DNA of 64,000 nt from Sodalis ligni (GTDB taxonomy: Bacteria; Pseudomonadota; Gammaproteobacteria; Enterobacterales; Enterobacteriaceae), in the NCBI RefSeq assembly GCF_016865525.2, contig NZ_CP075169.1:1240337-1304336 (forward strand), in the 5' to 3' direction. Both the position numbers and the translations under genes were made by a program. Every line of letters starts with the position of its first letter. Position 1 is the stretch's first letter. Under the pieces are notes generated by a model. That model made no database searches. It worked only from the letters and a program-made list of their open reading frames with translations, and was not told the origin of the DNA. This document shows positions 54,422 through 63,036 of this stretch, one piece after another.

Positions 54422-55366
54422 ATGCGTGTGTTTTCTGCTGTATTTACTCTGGGGATGTCTCTGGCAGTCGGTCTGCCTATGGCCTATGCCGCCGACAATG
54501 CCGACTGCGGCGTAGTGAAGATGTCCGATCCGGGCTGGACCGATATCGGCGCCACCAATGGCGTGGCCGGCGTGCTGCTGGAGGGATTGGGCTATAAACA
54601 GCAGGTACAGAATCTCTCCGTGGCCCTGGCCTATCAAGGGCTTAAAACCGGTCAGCTGGATGTGTTTCTCGGTAACTGGATGCCGGCCCAGCAGCCGGTG
54701 ATATCGAAATTCACCGGCGATGGCTCGGTGCAGGTGCTGGGGGCCAATCTCAACAGCGCCAAGTTCACCCTGGCGGTGCCGGACTACGTAGCCCGGGGCG
54801 GCGTGAAGGACTTTGCCGACCTGGCCGGATACGGCGATAAGTTCGATCGCAAAATCTATGGTATCGCCCCCGGCGCGCCGGCCAACCAGAATATCAAGAC
54901 CATGCTGGATAAGCATGATTTTAACCTGACCGGCTGGACGCTGGTGGAATCCAGCGAAAGCGGCATGCTGGCGCAGGTGGATCGGGCGGTGGCGAAACAG
55001 CAGTGGATTGTGTTTCTCGGCTGGGAGCCCCATGCGATGAATACCCATCATAAGCTGGTCTATCTCAGCGGCGGGGATAAATACTTCGGCCCCAATTACG
55101 GCAGCGCCACGGTGAATACCGTGACCCGCAAAGACTATAGCGCGTTATGCCCTAACGCCGGCCGGCTGTTCAGCCAGCTGACGTTTACCGTGGATTTGGA
55201 AAATGTGCTCATCAAGCGCGCACTGGATGATAAACAAACCCCCCGCGATGCCGCGCGCGAGGAGCTGAAGCAGCATCCGGAGCTGTTGTCCCGCTGGCTG
55301 GACGGCGTCACCACCCTCCAGGGGCAGCCGGGCCTGGCGGCGGTACGGCAGTCGCTGGCGCTGTAG
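54422..55366 (+). CDS. Choline-type ABC transporter substrate-binding protein (ChoX/ProX family)
   Basis: A periplasmic protein of 314 residues; the signal peptide runs to about MAYAADNADCG. Aromatic-rich ligand segments are visible: MSDPGWTDIGATNGVAGVLLEGLGY, DVFLGNWMPAQQPVI and VFLGWEPHAMN. These are typical of ChoX/OpuAC proteins that cage a quaternary ammonium group. I take ATG 54422 with GAGG before it; three codons of an upstream MM start at 54398 add no signal. It is co-transcribed with betC, while its ATPase and permease lie in the divergent unit. Confidence 0.9.
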   Translation: MRVFSAVFTLGMSLAVGLPMAYAADNADCGVVKMSDPGWTDIGATNGVAGVLLEGLGYKQQVQNLSVALAYQGLKTGQLDVFLGNWMPAQQPVISKFTGDGSVQVLGANLNSAKFTLAVPDYVARGGVKDFADLAGYGDKFDRKIYGIAPGAPANQNIKTMLDKHDFNLTGWTLVESSESGMLAQVDRAVAKQQWIVFLGWEPHAMNTHHKLVYLSGGDKYFGPNYGSATVNTVTRKDYSALCPNAGRLFSQLTFTVDLENVLIKRALDDKQTPRDAAREELKQHPELLSRWLDGVTTLQGQPGLAAVRQSLAL

Positions 55367-56260
55367 ATCTTTTACATGAACCCCGACAGGGCTCGGTATA
55401 ACATTGGTGTGTATCCCACCCTAGCCAAGCGCTTGATTATATCTGGCGCTTGGTATGTTTATTATTATATGATTCGATAGGATAAATTTTTTAACTTGAG
55501 GCGATCAAATTATATTATTGGACTTTAAAGCCAGACAGCGACAGTCCGACAAGATCAAAAATATGATTAATATTATTGCTTTTCAAAATTTTTTAAACAA
55601 AATGATCCCGCCATTTGAAACCGCCGCTGCGCTGGCCCAATCGGGGATTTATTCAGCCCGCCCGCGGCGGCTAAGCTAACTCACTCTTTTCCGGTAAACG
55701 CCGAATAGCGCCGCTGGGCTAGGATACCTGGCCGAAGCAGTCATGCCAGAACCGGTTGGAAATAAACAGAAATTATCCGTTATTTATCGAGCCGTTCATT
55801 AGTTTGAAAACCAAGCCAAAAAGACAGGAACATTCAATTCAAACATGACCATTTTCGTCAAACATAATTACCTTAGAGATATTATTCCCATTATTAAAAA
55901 TTTAAATTTAGAAATAATTATATGCTCAAAATTTAAATCAATCATTTTTATGATAATTTAATATGGTGTAATAATTAAAATTTTCATCATTAAAAATTAA
56001 TTTTAAGCTAAATTTTGCTTTATGATATAAGAAATTCCTAGTGTTTAAGGGCATAAGTGGATCATTTTAAAACAAATTAATATATTGAAAATATTACCTA
56101 TTGATCAATTTTCGCTAACGCTATTAATTCAATGGTAGGATATTTTTTTGATAATGATAATTCACTGCATCAAAAGAATAACTTGTCTTATTAGCTCTGC
56201 TCCCACGATGGCTCCCCCTGATTTCTTTACTTGCCTTCTATATCTGAACAGGTATAATTT
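55367..56260. other. AT-rich gene-free stretch before the toxin-antitoxin pair
   Basis: About 890 bp with no credible gene. The part 55840-56160 is extremely AT-rich. A scrap at 55653-55703 matches sequence at 57123-57174 around the end of the small Cys-rich gene. The last 30 bases hold TTGCCT-16-TATAAT (56231-56258), a promoter-like pair that ends 2 bases before the toxin ATG. The composition suggests acquired DNA. Confidence 0.55.
55653..55703 (-). repeat. Direct repeat, copy 1, left of the toxin-antitoxin module
   Basis: It shares AGCCCGC.CGCGGCGG, CTAAGCTAA and TCACTCTTTTCCGG with copy 2 at 57123-57174. Read on the minus strand it encodes the same last residues (AF.GKE stop) as the gene at 57153, followed by the same hairpin, so it is a leftover of a second copy of that gene end. 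Confidence 0.65.
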
Positions 56261-56620
56261 ATGACTCATAAACGTAAAATCCTCTATTGGGAGAGCTCTT
56301 CGAAAAGAGATTTCAAAACCTTCCCGGTTTCCGTTCAAAAGGACATGGGCATCGGATTGTTTGTGGTGCAGTTGGGCCAAACTCCCGAGTCGGTAAGATC
56401 TTGGAAAGGGCTCGGTCCGGGAGTCTACGAGCTAGTAGGTGACCACCGAGGCGATACATTTCGGGCTGTTTACACATTACGGATCAAAGAGGCAATACAT
56501 GTTTTGCACGCATTTCAAAAGAAATCAAAGTCCGGCATCGCCACGCCGCGGCCGGATGTGGAACTGATCGAAAAAAGGTTTAAGGCAGTACTCACTCGCT
56601 ATGCGGAGGACAGGAGATAG
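56261..56620 (+). CDS. HigB/RelE-superfamily toxin (Gp49-like, DUF891)
   Basis: A 119-residue basic protein. Family marks are ILYWESSSKRDFKTFPVSVQ at the start, GPGVYELVGDHRGDTFRAVYTLRIKEAIHVLHAFQKKSKSG in the centre, and the PRPDVELIEKRFK end. The FQKKSKxGxATP element is the conserved active-surface segment of Gp49-like HigB toxins, which cleave mRNA on the ribosome. It lies 2 bases before an HTH protein, the expected toxin-first order of higBA-like modules. Only AGG is available as ribosome site. Confidence 0.9.
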   Translation: MTHKRKILYWESSSKRDFKTFPVSVQKDMGIGLFVVQLGQTPESVRSWKGLGPGVYELVGDHRGDTFRAVYTLRIKEAIHVLHAFQKKSKSGIATPRPDVELIEKRFKAVLTRYAEDRR

Positions 56621-56622
56621 TG

Positions 56623-56943
56623 ATGACCAACAAAAGCCATGCTCAAGGTTCTGATAATGTATTGTTTGATCTTGGATTTGACGACGCGGAAGAACTATCG
56701 GCAAAAGCGGCGCTGGCGATTAAACTCAACGAATTAATCAAAAAGAGAGGCCTAAGTCAGGTGGAAGCTGCCGAAATAACCGGTATGACTCAGCCTAAGA
56801 TATCTCAGGTTCGCCGTTATAAGCTGCAAAACATTTCTCTGGAAAGGCTCATGCAGGCTCTGGTGTCGTTTGACCAGCATGTGGAGATCAGCGTCCAGCC
56901 CGCGCGCCAGGCTTATGCCGCCGGTATTACGGTTGCGGCATGA
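56623..56943 (+). CDS. HigA-type XRE antitoxin
   Basis: A 106-residue helix-turn-helix protein: LNELIKKRGLSQVEAAEITGMTQPKISQVRRYKLQNISLERLM is the XRE/HTH_37 domain of antitoxins paired with Gp49-like toxins. The start at 56623 follows AGGAG by 6-7 bases; an in-frame GTG at 56620 overlaps the toxin stop. It should neutralise the toxin and repress the pair's promoter. Confidence 0.9.
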   Translation: MTNKSHAQGSDNVLFDLGFDDAEELSAKAALAIKLNELIKKRGLSQVEAAEITGMTQPKISQVRRYKLQNISLERLMQALVSFDQHVEISVQPARQAYAAGITVAA

Positions 56944-57122
56944 CGGAAACGGACCTTACGCATCGCATCTAACCGTGGTGTAGATATATCCATCTTGAAG
57001 GCTCGGATTGACGAATCAAGTGAATTTATTTATATCCTTTATCATCTTGCTGCCGCACAAACCCCCGGCGAAGTGACCGTGTTTAGAATGGTGAAACGAC
57101 CGGTGGACTATCAGCAGCGATA

Positions 57123-57174
57123 TCAGCCCGCACGCGGCGGGCTAAGCTAAGCTCACTCTTTTCCGGCAAATGCC
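57123..57174 (-). repeat. Direct repeat, copy 2, right of the toxin-antitoxin module
   Basis: This copy covers the last codons and stop of the small Cys-rich gene at 57153 and the adjoining AGCCCGC/GCGGGCT hairpin. Copy 1 at 55653 is in the same orientation, about 1.5 kb away. Confidence 0.65.
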
Positions 57175-57353
57175 GGGCAGCTATCGTTCGGCGACACCAG
57201 CCGATCGTGCCGGCGGCATAACCGCGAATCGCCGATGCTGGCGCCGAAGGCCGATCCCAGCATGGCGAGGCCGGGTATCAGCTGCTCGGTTCCGCCGCGA
57301 TCCCGCAGGCAAAAGCGGCAGTGTTCACAGCGACGTTCGGCGGGGGTGTTCAT
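57153..57353 (-). CDS. Small Cys-rich protein coupled to the yeiH-like gene
   Basis: Sixty-six residues with CEHCRFC near the N-terminus and two later Cys (SRLCRRHDRL, NDSCPAF), a pattern suggesting zinc or iron-sulfur binding. I do not recognise a named family. Its ATG overlaps the stop of the upstream membrane-protein gene (ATGA), so translation is coupled and a joint role with that transporter is likely. A short duplicate of its 3' end lies at 55653. Confidence 0.6.
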   Translation of the reverse strand: MNTPAERRCEHCRFCLRDRGGTEQLIPGLAMLGSAFGASIGDSRLCRRHDRLVSPNDSCPAFAGKE

Positions 57354-58761
57354 CAGGAATTACCCAGTTGATTCCAGAAATCCGCGAAGACATGCACCGA
57401 CAGGAAATAACCCAGCAGCACGTTGATTACCACGCCGACGGTAAACGCCCAGAACGGACGCAGTCCGGTGCTGGTCAGGCTGGCAAAGCGGGTGCTCAGG
57501 CCGATGCTCAGGAAGCAGAAAATAAACGCCCAGGTGCGCAGCGCGGTAATCGGCGCGATAAAGGCCGGGGTGACGGTGGTGCGGTATTCAGCCAGGGAGT
57601 AATGGCTGCTCAGCCAGGTGACGAACACCGAAGCCACGACGAACCCGATCACGAATTTCGGGAAGCGCCGCCAGATTTCCCCGGAACCGGCTCTGGCGCT
57701 GACGGTGCCATCTTCACCGCGCCACCAGGTGGTGGCCACGATGGCCAGGGCGAAGGCCCAGATGCCGATCCAGATATCCCGGCCGATAACCTTCATCAGG
57801 GTAAAAGCCTGCACGGCGGCATCGGGATTGCCGGCAATGGCGCCCCCAGAGTGGGCGGCAAAATCACTGTAGGTTTGCGCGGCGGCGATGCCGGCGGCAT
57901 CGGCGAACTCCGAGGTGCCTATCCAGGCGCCGGCCACGCCGGTGGACAGTCCCAGCGCCCGGGAGATAAACGGCAGCGCCAGCAGCGATACGATGGCCCA
58001 GATGATCACCAGGAGATAGCGACGGAAGCCTGTTCCCGTTTGGCTCGCACGGCACCCGCCACGGCAATGGCCGCGGATACGCCGCACACCGCGCCGCCGA
58101 CGCCCAGTACGGCGGCGAAGCGGTTTTCCAGACCGAGCAAGCGGCCGGTGATAAAAATGGCGAAAAAGGTCACCAGGGAGACAATGGCCGCCTGGCCTAT
58201 GGCCACCGGTCCGGCCCATTGAATCAGCGTCAGCGGCAGCGTCGCCCCCAACAGCACGATACCGATTTTGATGTAATATTCCACCCGTAGACTGCGCGCC
58301 AGCCAGTCCGGAATTTGCCAGATATTGGATACCACCAGCCCTAATACCAGCGCCAGCAACGGCGGTTCGAGGTTATAACGAGACGCACTGGCCCAGGCGC
58401 CGAGCTGGAAAATAAAGACCGAAACAATAAACAGGACAGTGAAGCCGCCGAGGAATTTTCGGCTGTCATGTCCGATAATGGCGCTGCTGATGGTTAATAA
58501 TACCGCCCATACCAGATAGAGGCCGCCTAATGCCGGCAAGCGGCGCAATAAATCGGCGCCGGCTTCACCCAGCGTGGTCCATTTGGTCGGCCCGGTGGCC
58601 AGCCATTTCAGGCTGCCGCCCTGGGAAAAAAGAATATACGCGGCGCTGATTAATATCAGCGCCAGGAAAATCGACCACCAATCCTCCTGCTGCCACCAGC
58701 GGGAAGAGGACCGCCCGTCAGGTGATTTTATTACCACGTCGCTGCTTTCACTTGTGCTCAT
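57353..58761 (-). pseudogene. YeiH/UPF0324-type putative anion exporter, single-base frameshift
   Basis: The first part (58761 to about 58010) reads MSTSESSDVV... with helices such as YILFSQGGSLKW, ALVLGLVVSNIWQIPDWL, IKIGIVLLGATLPL and GVGGAVCGVSAAIAVAGAVRAKREQASVAIS, the hallmark UPF0324 motif. The remainder (to 57353) continues LVIIWAIVSLLALPFISRALGLSTGVAGAWIGTSEFADAAG. The joint at about 58011-58016 needs one extra C (TCC-CTG read as TCC-TGG-TGA). The combined length is about 469 residues, longer than YeiH because of an N-terminal extension. Function in the family is poorly defined (sulfate or sulfite export has been proposed). It could be a real lesion or a sequencing error. Confidence 0.82.
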
Positions 58762-59195
58762 GATTTTGCCTCTATTTTGCCTTGCCGAATGGAGAAAATA
58801 TTTTTAACTTTTATGCTTTGAAGAGAAAATAGCGAAATTGATACCCCGAGGATATTATCTTTCTGTTATGGGTAATAACCATTTAATCTATAATATGCAG
58901 CCGGTAAGCAGCTCTTATTTATGCAGGCAAATAACCAGCATGTTTTAATACGTAAATTGCATTACGTTAGATAAAATACAGCTATGATTGGCCTTCTCGT
59001 GCGTCAAGCATGTTGCCATTGCCATTGCCATTGCCATTGCCATTGCCATTGCCATTGCCATTGCCATTGCCATTGCCATTGCCATTGCCATTGCCATTGC
59101 CATTGCCATTGCCATTGCCATTGCCATTGCCATTGCCATTGCCTATGGCAGATTGGCTGTAATAAAACGCCGGAATATTTTTATATTGCCGATAC
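58762..59195. other. Intergenic region upstream of yeiH-like gene
   Basis: This 434-bp stretch holds the promoter region of the YeiH-like gene and the hexanucleotide tract at 59013-59143. It also forms the downstream end of the CMD-domain gene operon. No gene is seen; frames across the tract encode only two-residue repeats. Confidence 0.6.
59013..59143 (+). repeat. Hexanucleotide microsatellite (TTGCCA)21 plus partial unit
   Basis: Twenty-one perfect TTGCCA units (59013-59138) followed by TTGCC. It sits about 250 bp upstream of the YeiH-like gene start and 53 bp after the stop of the CMD-domain gene. Perfect arrays of this length are rare in bacteria and should vary in copy number by slippage. 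Confidence 0.97.
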
Positions 59196-60308
59196 TTATT
59201 TCTCAAAGGGTTCTCCCAGTGTCAGCATTAAACGATTGGCCCAGGCGAAAAAGGCGGTGGCTTGTACCAGATCCAGCAATTCCAGATCGCCTAACCCCAA
59301 CTCCCGCAGCCGGGCGATATGCTCCGGCGCGGCCACGGCGGGGGTGGCGGACAACGCCGCGGCAAAATCGATTTCCGCCTGCCAGCGGGGGGATTGGCCG
59401 GCGCTCAATTTGCCCCCTGGCGGCGTGTCCAGCAGGCGCTGGATGTCATCCGGCTGTTTGGATAATTGGGCGGCTTTGCGGGCATGCACCGAGGCGCAGT
59501 ATATGCAGCCGTTGACTTTGCTGGCCACCGCCGCCGCCAGTTCCCGTTCCAGGCGCGCCAGGCCGCCGGCGGTATAGAAGATGCCTTTATCGGTGAGGGT
59601 GCGTTGCTCCAGGACCGGCAGATTGCGGCCGAGCAGGCGGAAATAATCGGAATCGGCATGGCCATTGTGTTCAAGGGTCGCCTGTTGCTGCAAGGTGAAT
59701 TCCTTCAGCGGCTTGGCGGCCAGCCACGGCTCCCAGCCCAGCTCCCGTTGGGTAAATGCATGGGGCGCGGGACGGCCGCCGTGGGTGGCGCCGACGGTAC
59801 GCCAGGCGGCGGCGCCCACCGGCAGAGGCAGGGGGTTGTCCACGGGCTGTCCGGCTATCAAACGATAACCCCTCAGCAGTCGGCTCTGGAAGCTGACATA
59901 GGCCACCAACTGGGACAAGGTGACAATGGCATCCGGCCCCCAGCCCGCCCGGCGCAGCTCTTCCAGATGCGCCGGCGTGGCGGCGGAGGGATGGCGGCTG
60001 AGCCGTTCGGCGTGATGTAACGCGCTTTGCAGCCGGGAGCCGCCGGTACCCGGATCGGGATTGGACAGACGACCGGCATAATGTGCGGTCAAACGGCTGT
60101 CTTCATGCCACTCAGCTACCTGGCGCGCTACCGCCAGCCGATCCGGCAAGCTAAAATCTATGCCGTCGTCGGCGAACAGTGCCAGATAGCTGCCCTGAAT
60201 ATGTTGGGTCGCCGCATCGCGGGTAATGCGCGCCGCCGCCAGCGGCGAGTCCGGCGCAATGTTTGCCAGCCGATCGAGCAGATCCGCCGCCGTTAGGGTA
60301 TGTGTCAT
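59196..60308 (-). CDS. CMD/AhpD-like domain protein of the Avi_7170 type
   Basis: A 370-residue protein made of two AhpD/carboxymuconolactone-decarboxylase-like helical domains. The second carries the redox motif CIYCASVHARKAAQLSK (CxxC followed by His), the active site of alkylhydroperoxidase D-like proteins. The first half has no CxxC. The protein fits the CMD-domain family found next to LLM-type monooxygenases and peptide-type ABC transporters (the KPN_01858/Avi_7170 neighbourhood); I name this from memory of the family layout. ATG overlaps the upstream gene's stop (ATGA). Substrate unknown. Confidence 0.8.
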   Translation of the reverse strand: MTHTLTAADLLDRLANIAPDSPLAAARITRDAATQHIQGSYLALFADDGIDFSLPDRLAVARQVAEWHEDSRLTAHYAGRLSNPDPGTGGSRLQSALHHAERLSRHPSAATPAHLEELRRAGWGPDAIVTLSQLVAYVSFQSRLLRGYRLIAGQPVDNPLPLPVGAAAWRTVGATHGGRPAPHAFTQRELGWEPWLAAKPLKEFTLQQQATLEHNGHADSDYFRLLGRNLPVLEQRTLTDKGIFYTAGGLARLERELAAAVASKVNGCIYCASVHARKAAQLSKQPDDIQRLLDTPPGGKLSAGQSPRWQAEIDFAAALSATPAVAAPEHIARLRELGLGDLELLDLVQATAFFAWANRLMLTLGEPFEK

Positions 60309-61363
60309 CTGATGTCCTCAGGTAAAGGGTCGGTGCGGGGCGGCGTCAACTCCGTCGCGGGGCGTTGTCGTATCCATCCCAATGCGGGCGCCACCTGCCG
60401 GGCAATCAGTTCAATGGATCGCAGGATATAAGAATGGGGCGGATCGATGGAGTGCACCTGGAACGCCAGGTCTGTGACCCGCGCCAAGGCGCTGTCCCGT
60501 TGCAGGGAGGCCAGTACCTGTTCGGCGCTGCCGAGATGGACGTCAAACGCGGCGATAAAATCATCAAGCCGGTCGCCGGCAAGGGGTTGTCCGTTGGCGC
60601 GGGCATTTTCCGCCTGGCGGCGCAGTCCCGCTTCCGCCAGCTGCCGGGCCTGTTGGGGATTGTCGGTGACAAAGGCGGTGCGTGACCCGAGAATGCGCGG
60701 CGTCGCCCCGGCAGGCAGGGCATCAAGGTAGGCATCGATAATGGGATTCTGGATTTCGTCCAGGGGTAAATCGAGGCTATCGGCGGGACGCGGCTGGGTG
60801 CGGGATAACATCAGCCCGTCGCCGGCGGTTCCGGCGCGGGCGGCGCCGTCAACGGAGAAAGTGGCCTGCCATACCCGGCGGGCCAACTGCGGGGCCGGAG
60901 GATAGAGGCGGTTGCTGCCGTCGCTCAAGGTCTCGTTGCGCCAGGCCGATCGCAGGATGGCAAGATTGTCGGCATAGGCGGCGGCGCGTTCGTCGCTGAG
61001 CAGGCCGAACGGCGGGAAAGAGGACGGCGTGCCGCCGGACCCGAGTCCGACTTCCAGGCGTCCCTCCGCCAGCAGGTCAAGTACCGAGGTATCTTCCGCT
61101 ACCCGCAGCGCCAGCTCCATCGGCAGGGTAATGACGCCGGTACCCAGGCGGATATGCCGGGTCCGCGCCGCCACATGGGCCAGAAACACCAGCGGCGCCG
61201 GCAGGCCGCCTTCGTCTTCATGGAAGTGATGCTGGGCCACCCAGGCGGTATCAAAACCCTGCGCCTCGGCATGGATAATCTGCTCCGCCGCCAGCAGGTA
61301 GCGCTGCCGCGGAGCGGCTTTATCCAGCAGGCGGGTGAAAAAACCTAAACGTTTAGCCGTCAT
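60305..61363 (-). CDS. FMN-dependent luciferase-like monooxygenase (LLM class, KPN_01858 type)
   Basis: 352 residues from ATG 61363 (MTAKRLGFFTRLLDK). The bacterial-luciferase TIM barrel is shown by EAQGFDTAWVAQHHFHEDEGGLPAPLVFLAHVAARTRHIRLGTGVITLP and LLAEGRLEVGLGSGGTPSSFPPFG, typical of flavin-dependent two-component monooxygenases. Its start codon overlaps the ATPase stop, and its stop overlaps the CMD gene, so all are co-translated. It probably acts on a compound imported by the adjacent ABC system. The identity of the substrate is unknown; no flavin reductase gene is visible here. Confidence 0.88.
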   Translation of the reverse strand: MTAKRLGFFTRLLDKAAPRQRYLLAAEQIIHAEAQGFDTAWVAQHHFHEDEGGLPAPLVFLAHVAARTRHIRLGTGVITLPMELALRVAEDTSVLDLLAEGRLEVGLGSGGTPSSFPPFGLLSDERAAAYADNLAILRSAWRNETLSDGSNRLYPPAPQLARRVWQATFSVDGAARAGTAGDGLMLSRTQPRPADSLDLPLDEIQNPIIDAYLDALPAGATPRILGSRTAFVTDNPQQARQLAEAGLRRQAENARANGQPLAGDRLDDFIAAFDVHLGSAEQVLASLQRDSALARVTDLAFQVHSIDPPHSYILRSIELIARQVAPALGWIRQRPATELTPPRTDPLPEDIR

Positions 61364-63036
61364 GCATCGGTCCTCGATTGCCGCGGCGCGGGAAGGAGGG
61401 TTCCGCCCCGGCCGGGAATGGCGTTGATTAACTCCCGGGTATAGTCCGCCCCGGGATGGTCGAATATGTCGGCTACCGGACCGCAATCCACCTGCCGGCC
61501 CTTGAACAGGACCGAAACGCTGTGTGAGATTTGCCGTACCGTGGCCAGGTCATGGGAGATAAAGACGTACGTGAGCCCCAGCTCGGTTTGCAGATGCTGC
61601 AACAGCGCCAATATCTGCCCCTGTACGGTGACGTCCAGCGCCGATGTCGCTTCATCCAGCACCAGGATCTGCGGCTGCAGCACCAGGGCCCGGGCAATGG
61701 CCACCCGCTGCCGCTGTCCGCCGGATAATTCCCGTGGCCGGCGTGCCAGCAGCGCCAAAGGAAGCGCGACGCGGTCGGCCGTCTCTTCCACCCGGCGCCG
61801 CCGTTCCGTCGGGGAGAGGGGGGCGAAGTTGCGCAAGGGCTCCTCGATTATCCTAAACAGGGTATAGGACGGATCGAGCGAGCCGAACGGGTTCTGGTAG
61901 ACCAACTGGATTTTTTGACGAAACTGCCGCAGGGACTCGCCCTTAAGGCGGGTAATGTCAATGCCGTCAATCAGCACTCTACCTGCATCCGGCCGTTGAA
62001 AGCCGAGCAGAATGCGTGCCAAAGTGGTCTTGCCCGAACCGGACTCCCCCACCAGCGCATGGGTAGTGCCGCGTTCCACCACAAAGGATACCCGGTCCAC
62101 CGCTCGCACTTCACCGCCCCCGCCGAGGCGGAAATTTTTAGCCGCTTCCTCCACCCGGATGATGGGCGCCGCGGCGTGCAGCCGATGCGGCTGGATGCGC
62201 GTTACGGCGGCAAGGGCCGGCGCATCGGCGAACAGTTGCCGGGTATAGGCGCTGGCCGGTGCCCGCAGCACGTCGGCGGTGTTGCCCTGTTCCTGTACCC
62301 GCCCGTGACGCAATACCAGCAGTCGGTCGGCCCGTTCGGCCGCCACCGCCAGATCGTGGGTCACCAATAATACCGCGGTGCCATACTCCCGGCGCAGTTC
62401 GTCAATAAGGTCAAGGATCCGTTTTTGCACCGTGACATCCAGGGCGCTGGTGGGTTCGTCGGCAATGATCAGCGCCGGCTGCAGCGCGACGGCAATGGCA
62501 ATCAGTACCCGCTGCTTCATGCCGCCGGAAAGCTCATGGGGATACTGGCCGGCCCGTTGCGCCGGATGGGATAAGCCGACCCGGGTCAGCAGTTCGATCA
62601 CTTTGGCATCCCTCTCCCGGCGGGGCAGGCGGCGGTGGATATCGAGAATTTCCGCCACCTGGCTGCCGATGGTCTTCACCGGATTAAGGGAGCTGGAAGG
62701 ATCCTGCGGTATCAGGCTGATGCCCACGCCGCGCAGCGCATCGAGCCGGCGTTGCGGCCAGCGGCTGATATCGGCTCCGTTCAGACGGATAGTTCCCCGC
62801 TCCCGCCGGCCGTTTTCCGCCAACAGGCCGATAATGGCCTGGGCGGTGGTGGTTTTGCCGGACCCGGACTCTCCCACCAGCGCCAGCACCTCACCGGGAT
62901 AAAGGCGAAAGGAGACGTCATGCACCACGCGCCGCTGTTCGCCGCCGCTGCGGTAGGCAATACAAAGATCCTGTAGCTCCAGCACCGGTTCACGTTGGGG
63001 AATCAACGTGTCGGATCGCGCTAATATCAGGCTCAT
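61360..63036 (-). CDS. Fused oligopeptide-type ABC ATPase (DppD-DppF-like)
   Basis: 558 residues with two complete ATPase domains. Domain 1 has Walker A GESGSGKTTTAQAIIGLL, signature LSGGMKQRVLIAIAV and LIIADEPTSALDVTVQ. Domain 2 has GESGSGKTTLARILLGF, signature LSGGQRQRVAIARAL and ILVLDEATSALDVTVQ. Both end with the oligopeptide/nickel transporter tails (VAERADRLLVLRHGRV; YTRELINAIPG). The start is ATG 63036, overlapping the permease stop; the frame runs on to 63300 only as shadow of the permease gene. It powers the permeases encoded on either side of 63926. Confidence 0.93.
   Translation of the reverse strand: MSLILARSDTLIPQREPVLELQDLCIAYRSGGEQRRVVHDVSFRLYPGEVLALVGESGSGKTTTAQAIIGLLAENGRRERGTIRLNGADISRWPQRRLDALRGVGISLIPQDPSSSLNPVKTIGSQVAEILDIHRRLPRRERDAKVIELLTRVGLSHPAQRAGQYPHELSGGMKQRVLIAIAVALQPALIIADEPTSALDVTVQKRILDLIDELRREYGTAVLLVTHDLAVAAERADRLLVLRHGRVQEQGNTADVLRAPASAYTRQLFADAPALAAVTRIQPHRLHAAAPIIRVEEAAKNFRLGGGGEVRAVDRVSFVVERGTTHALVGESGSGKTTLARILLGFQRPDAGRVLIDGIDITRLKGESLRQFRQKIQLVYQNPFGSLDPSYTLFRIIEEPLRNFAPLSPTERRRRVEETADRVALPLALLARRPRELSGGQRQRVAIARALVLQPQILVLDEATSALDVTVQGQILALLQHLQTELGLTYVFISHDLATVRQISHSVSVLFKGRQVDCGPVADIFDHPGADYTRELINAIPGRGGTLLPAPRQSRTDA

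Noticed and set aside
58945..59577. Long frames through the TTGCCA tract encoding MAMAMA, NGNGNG, CHCHCH or AIAIAI repeats
   Set aside because: They exist only because a 6-bp repeat has no stops; no ribosome site or family match, and the downstream part is antisense to the CMD-domain gene.
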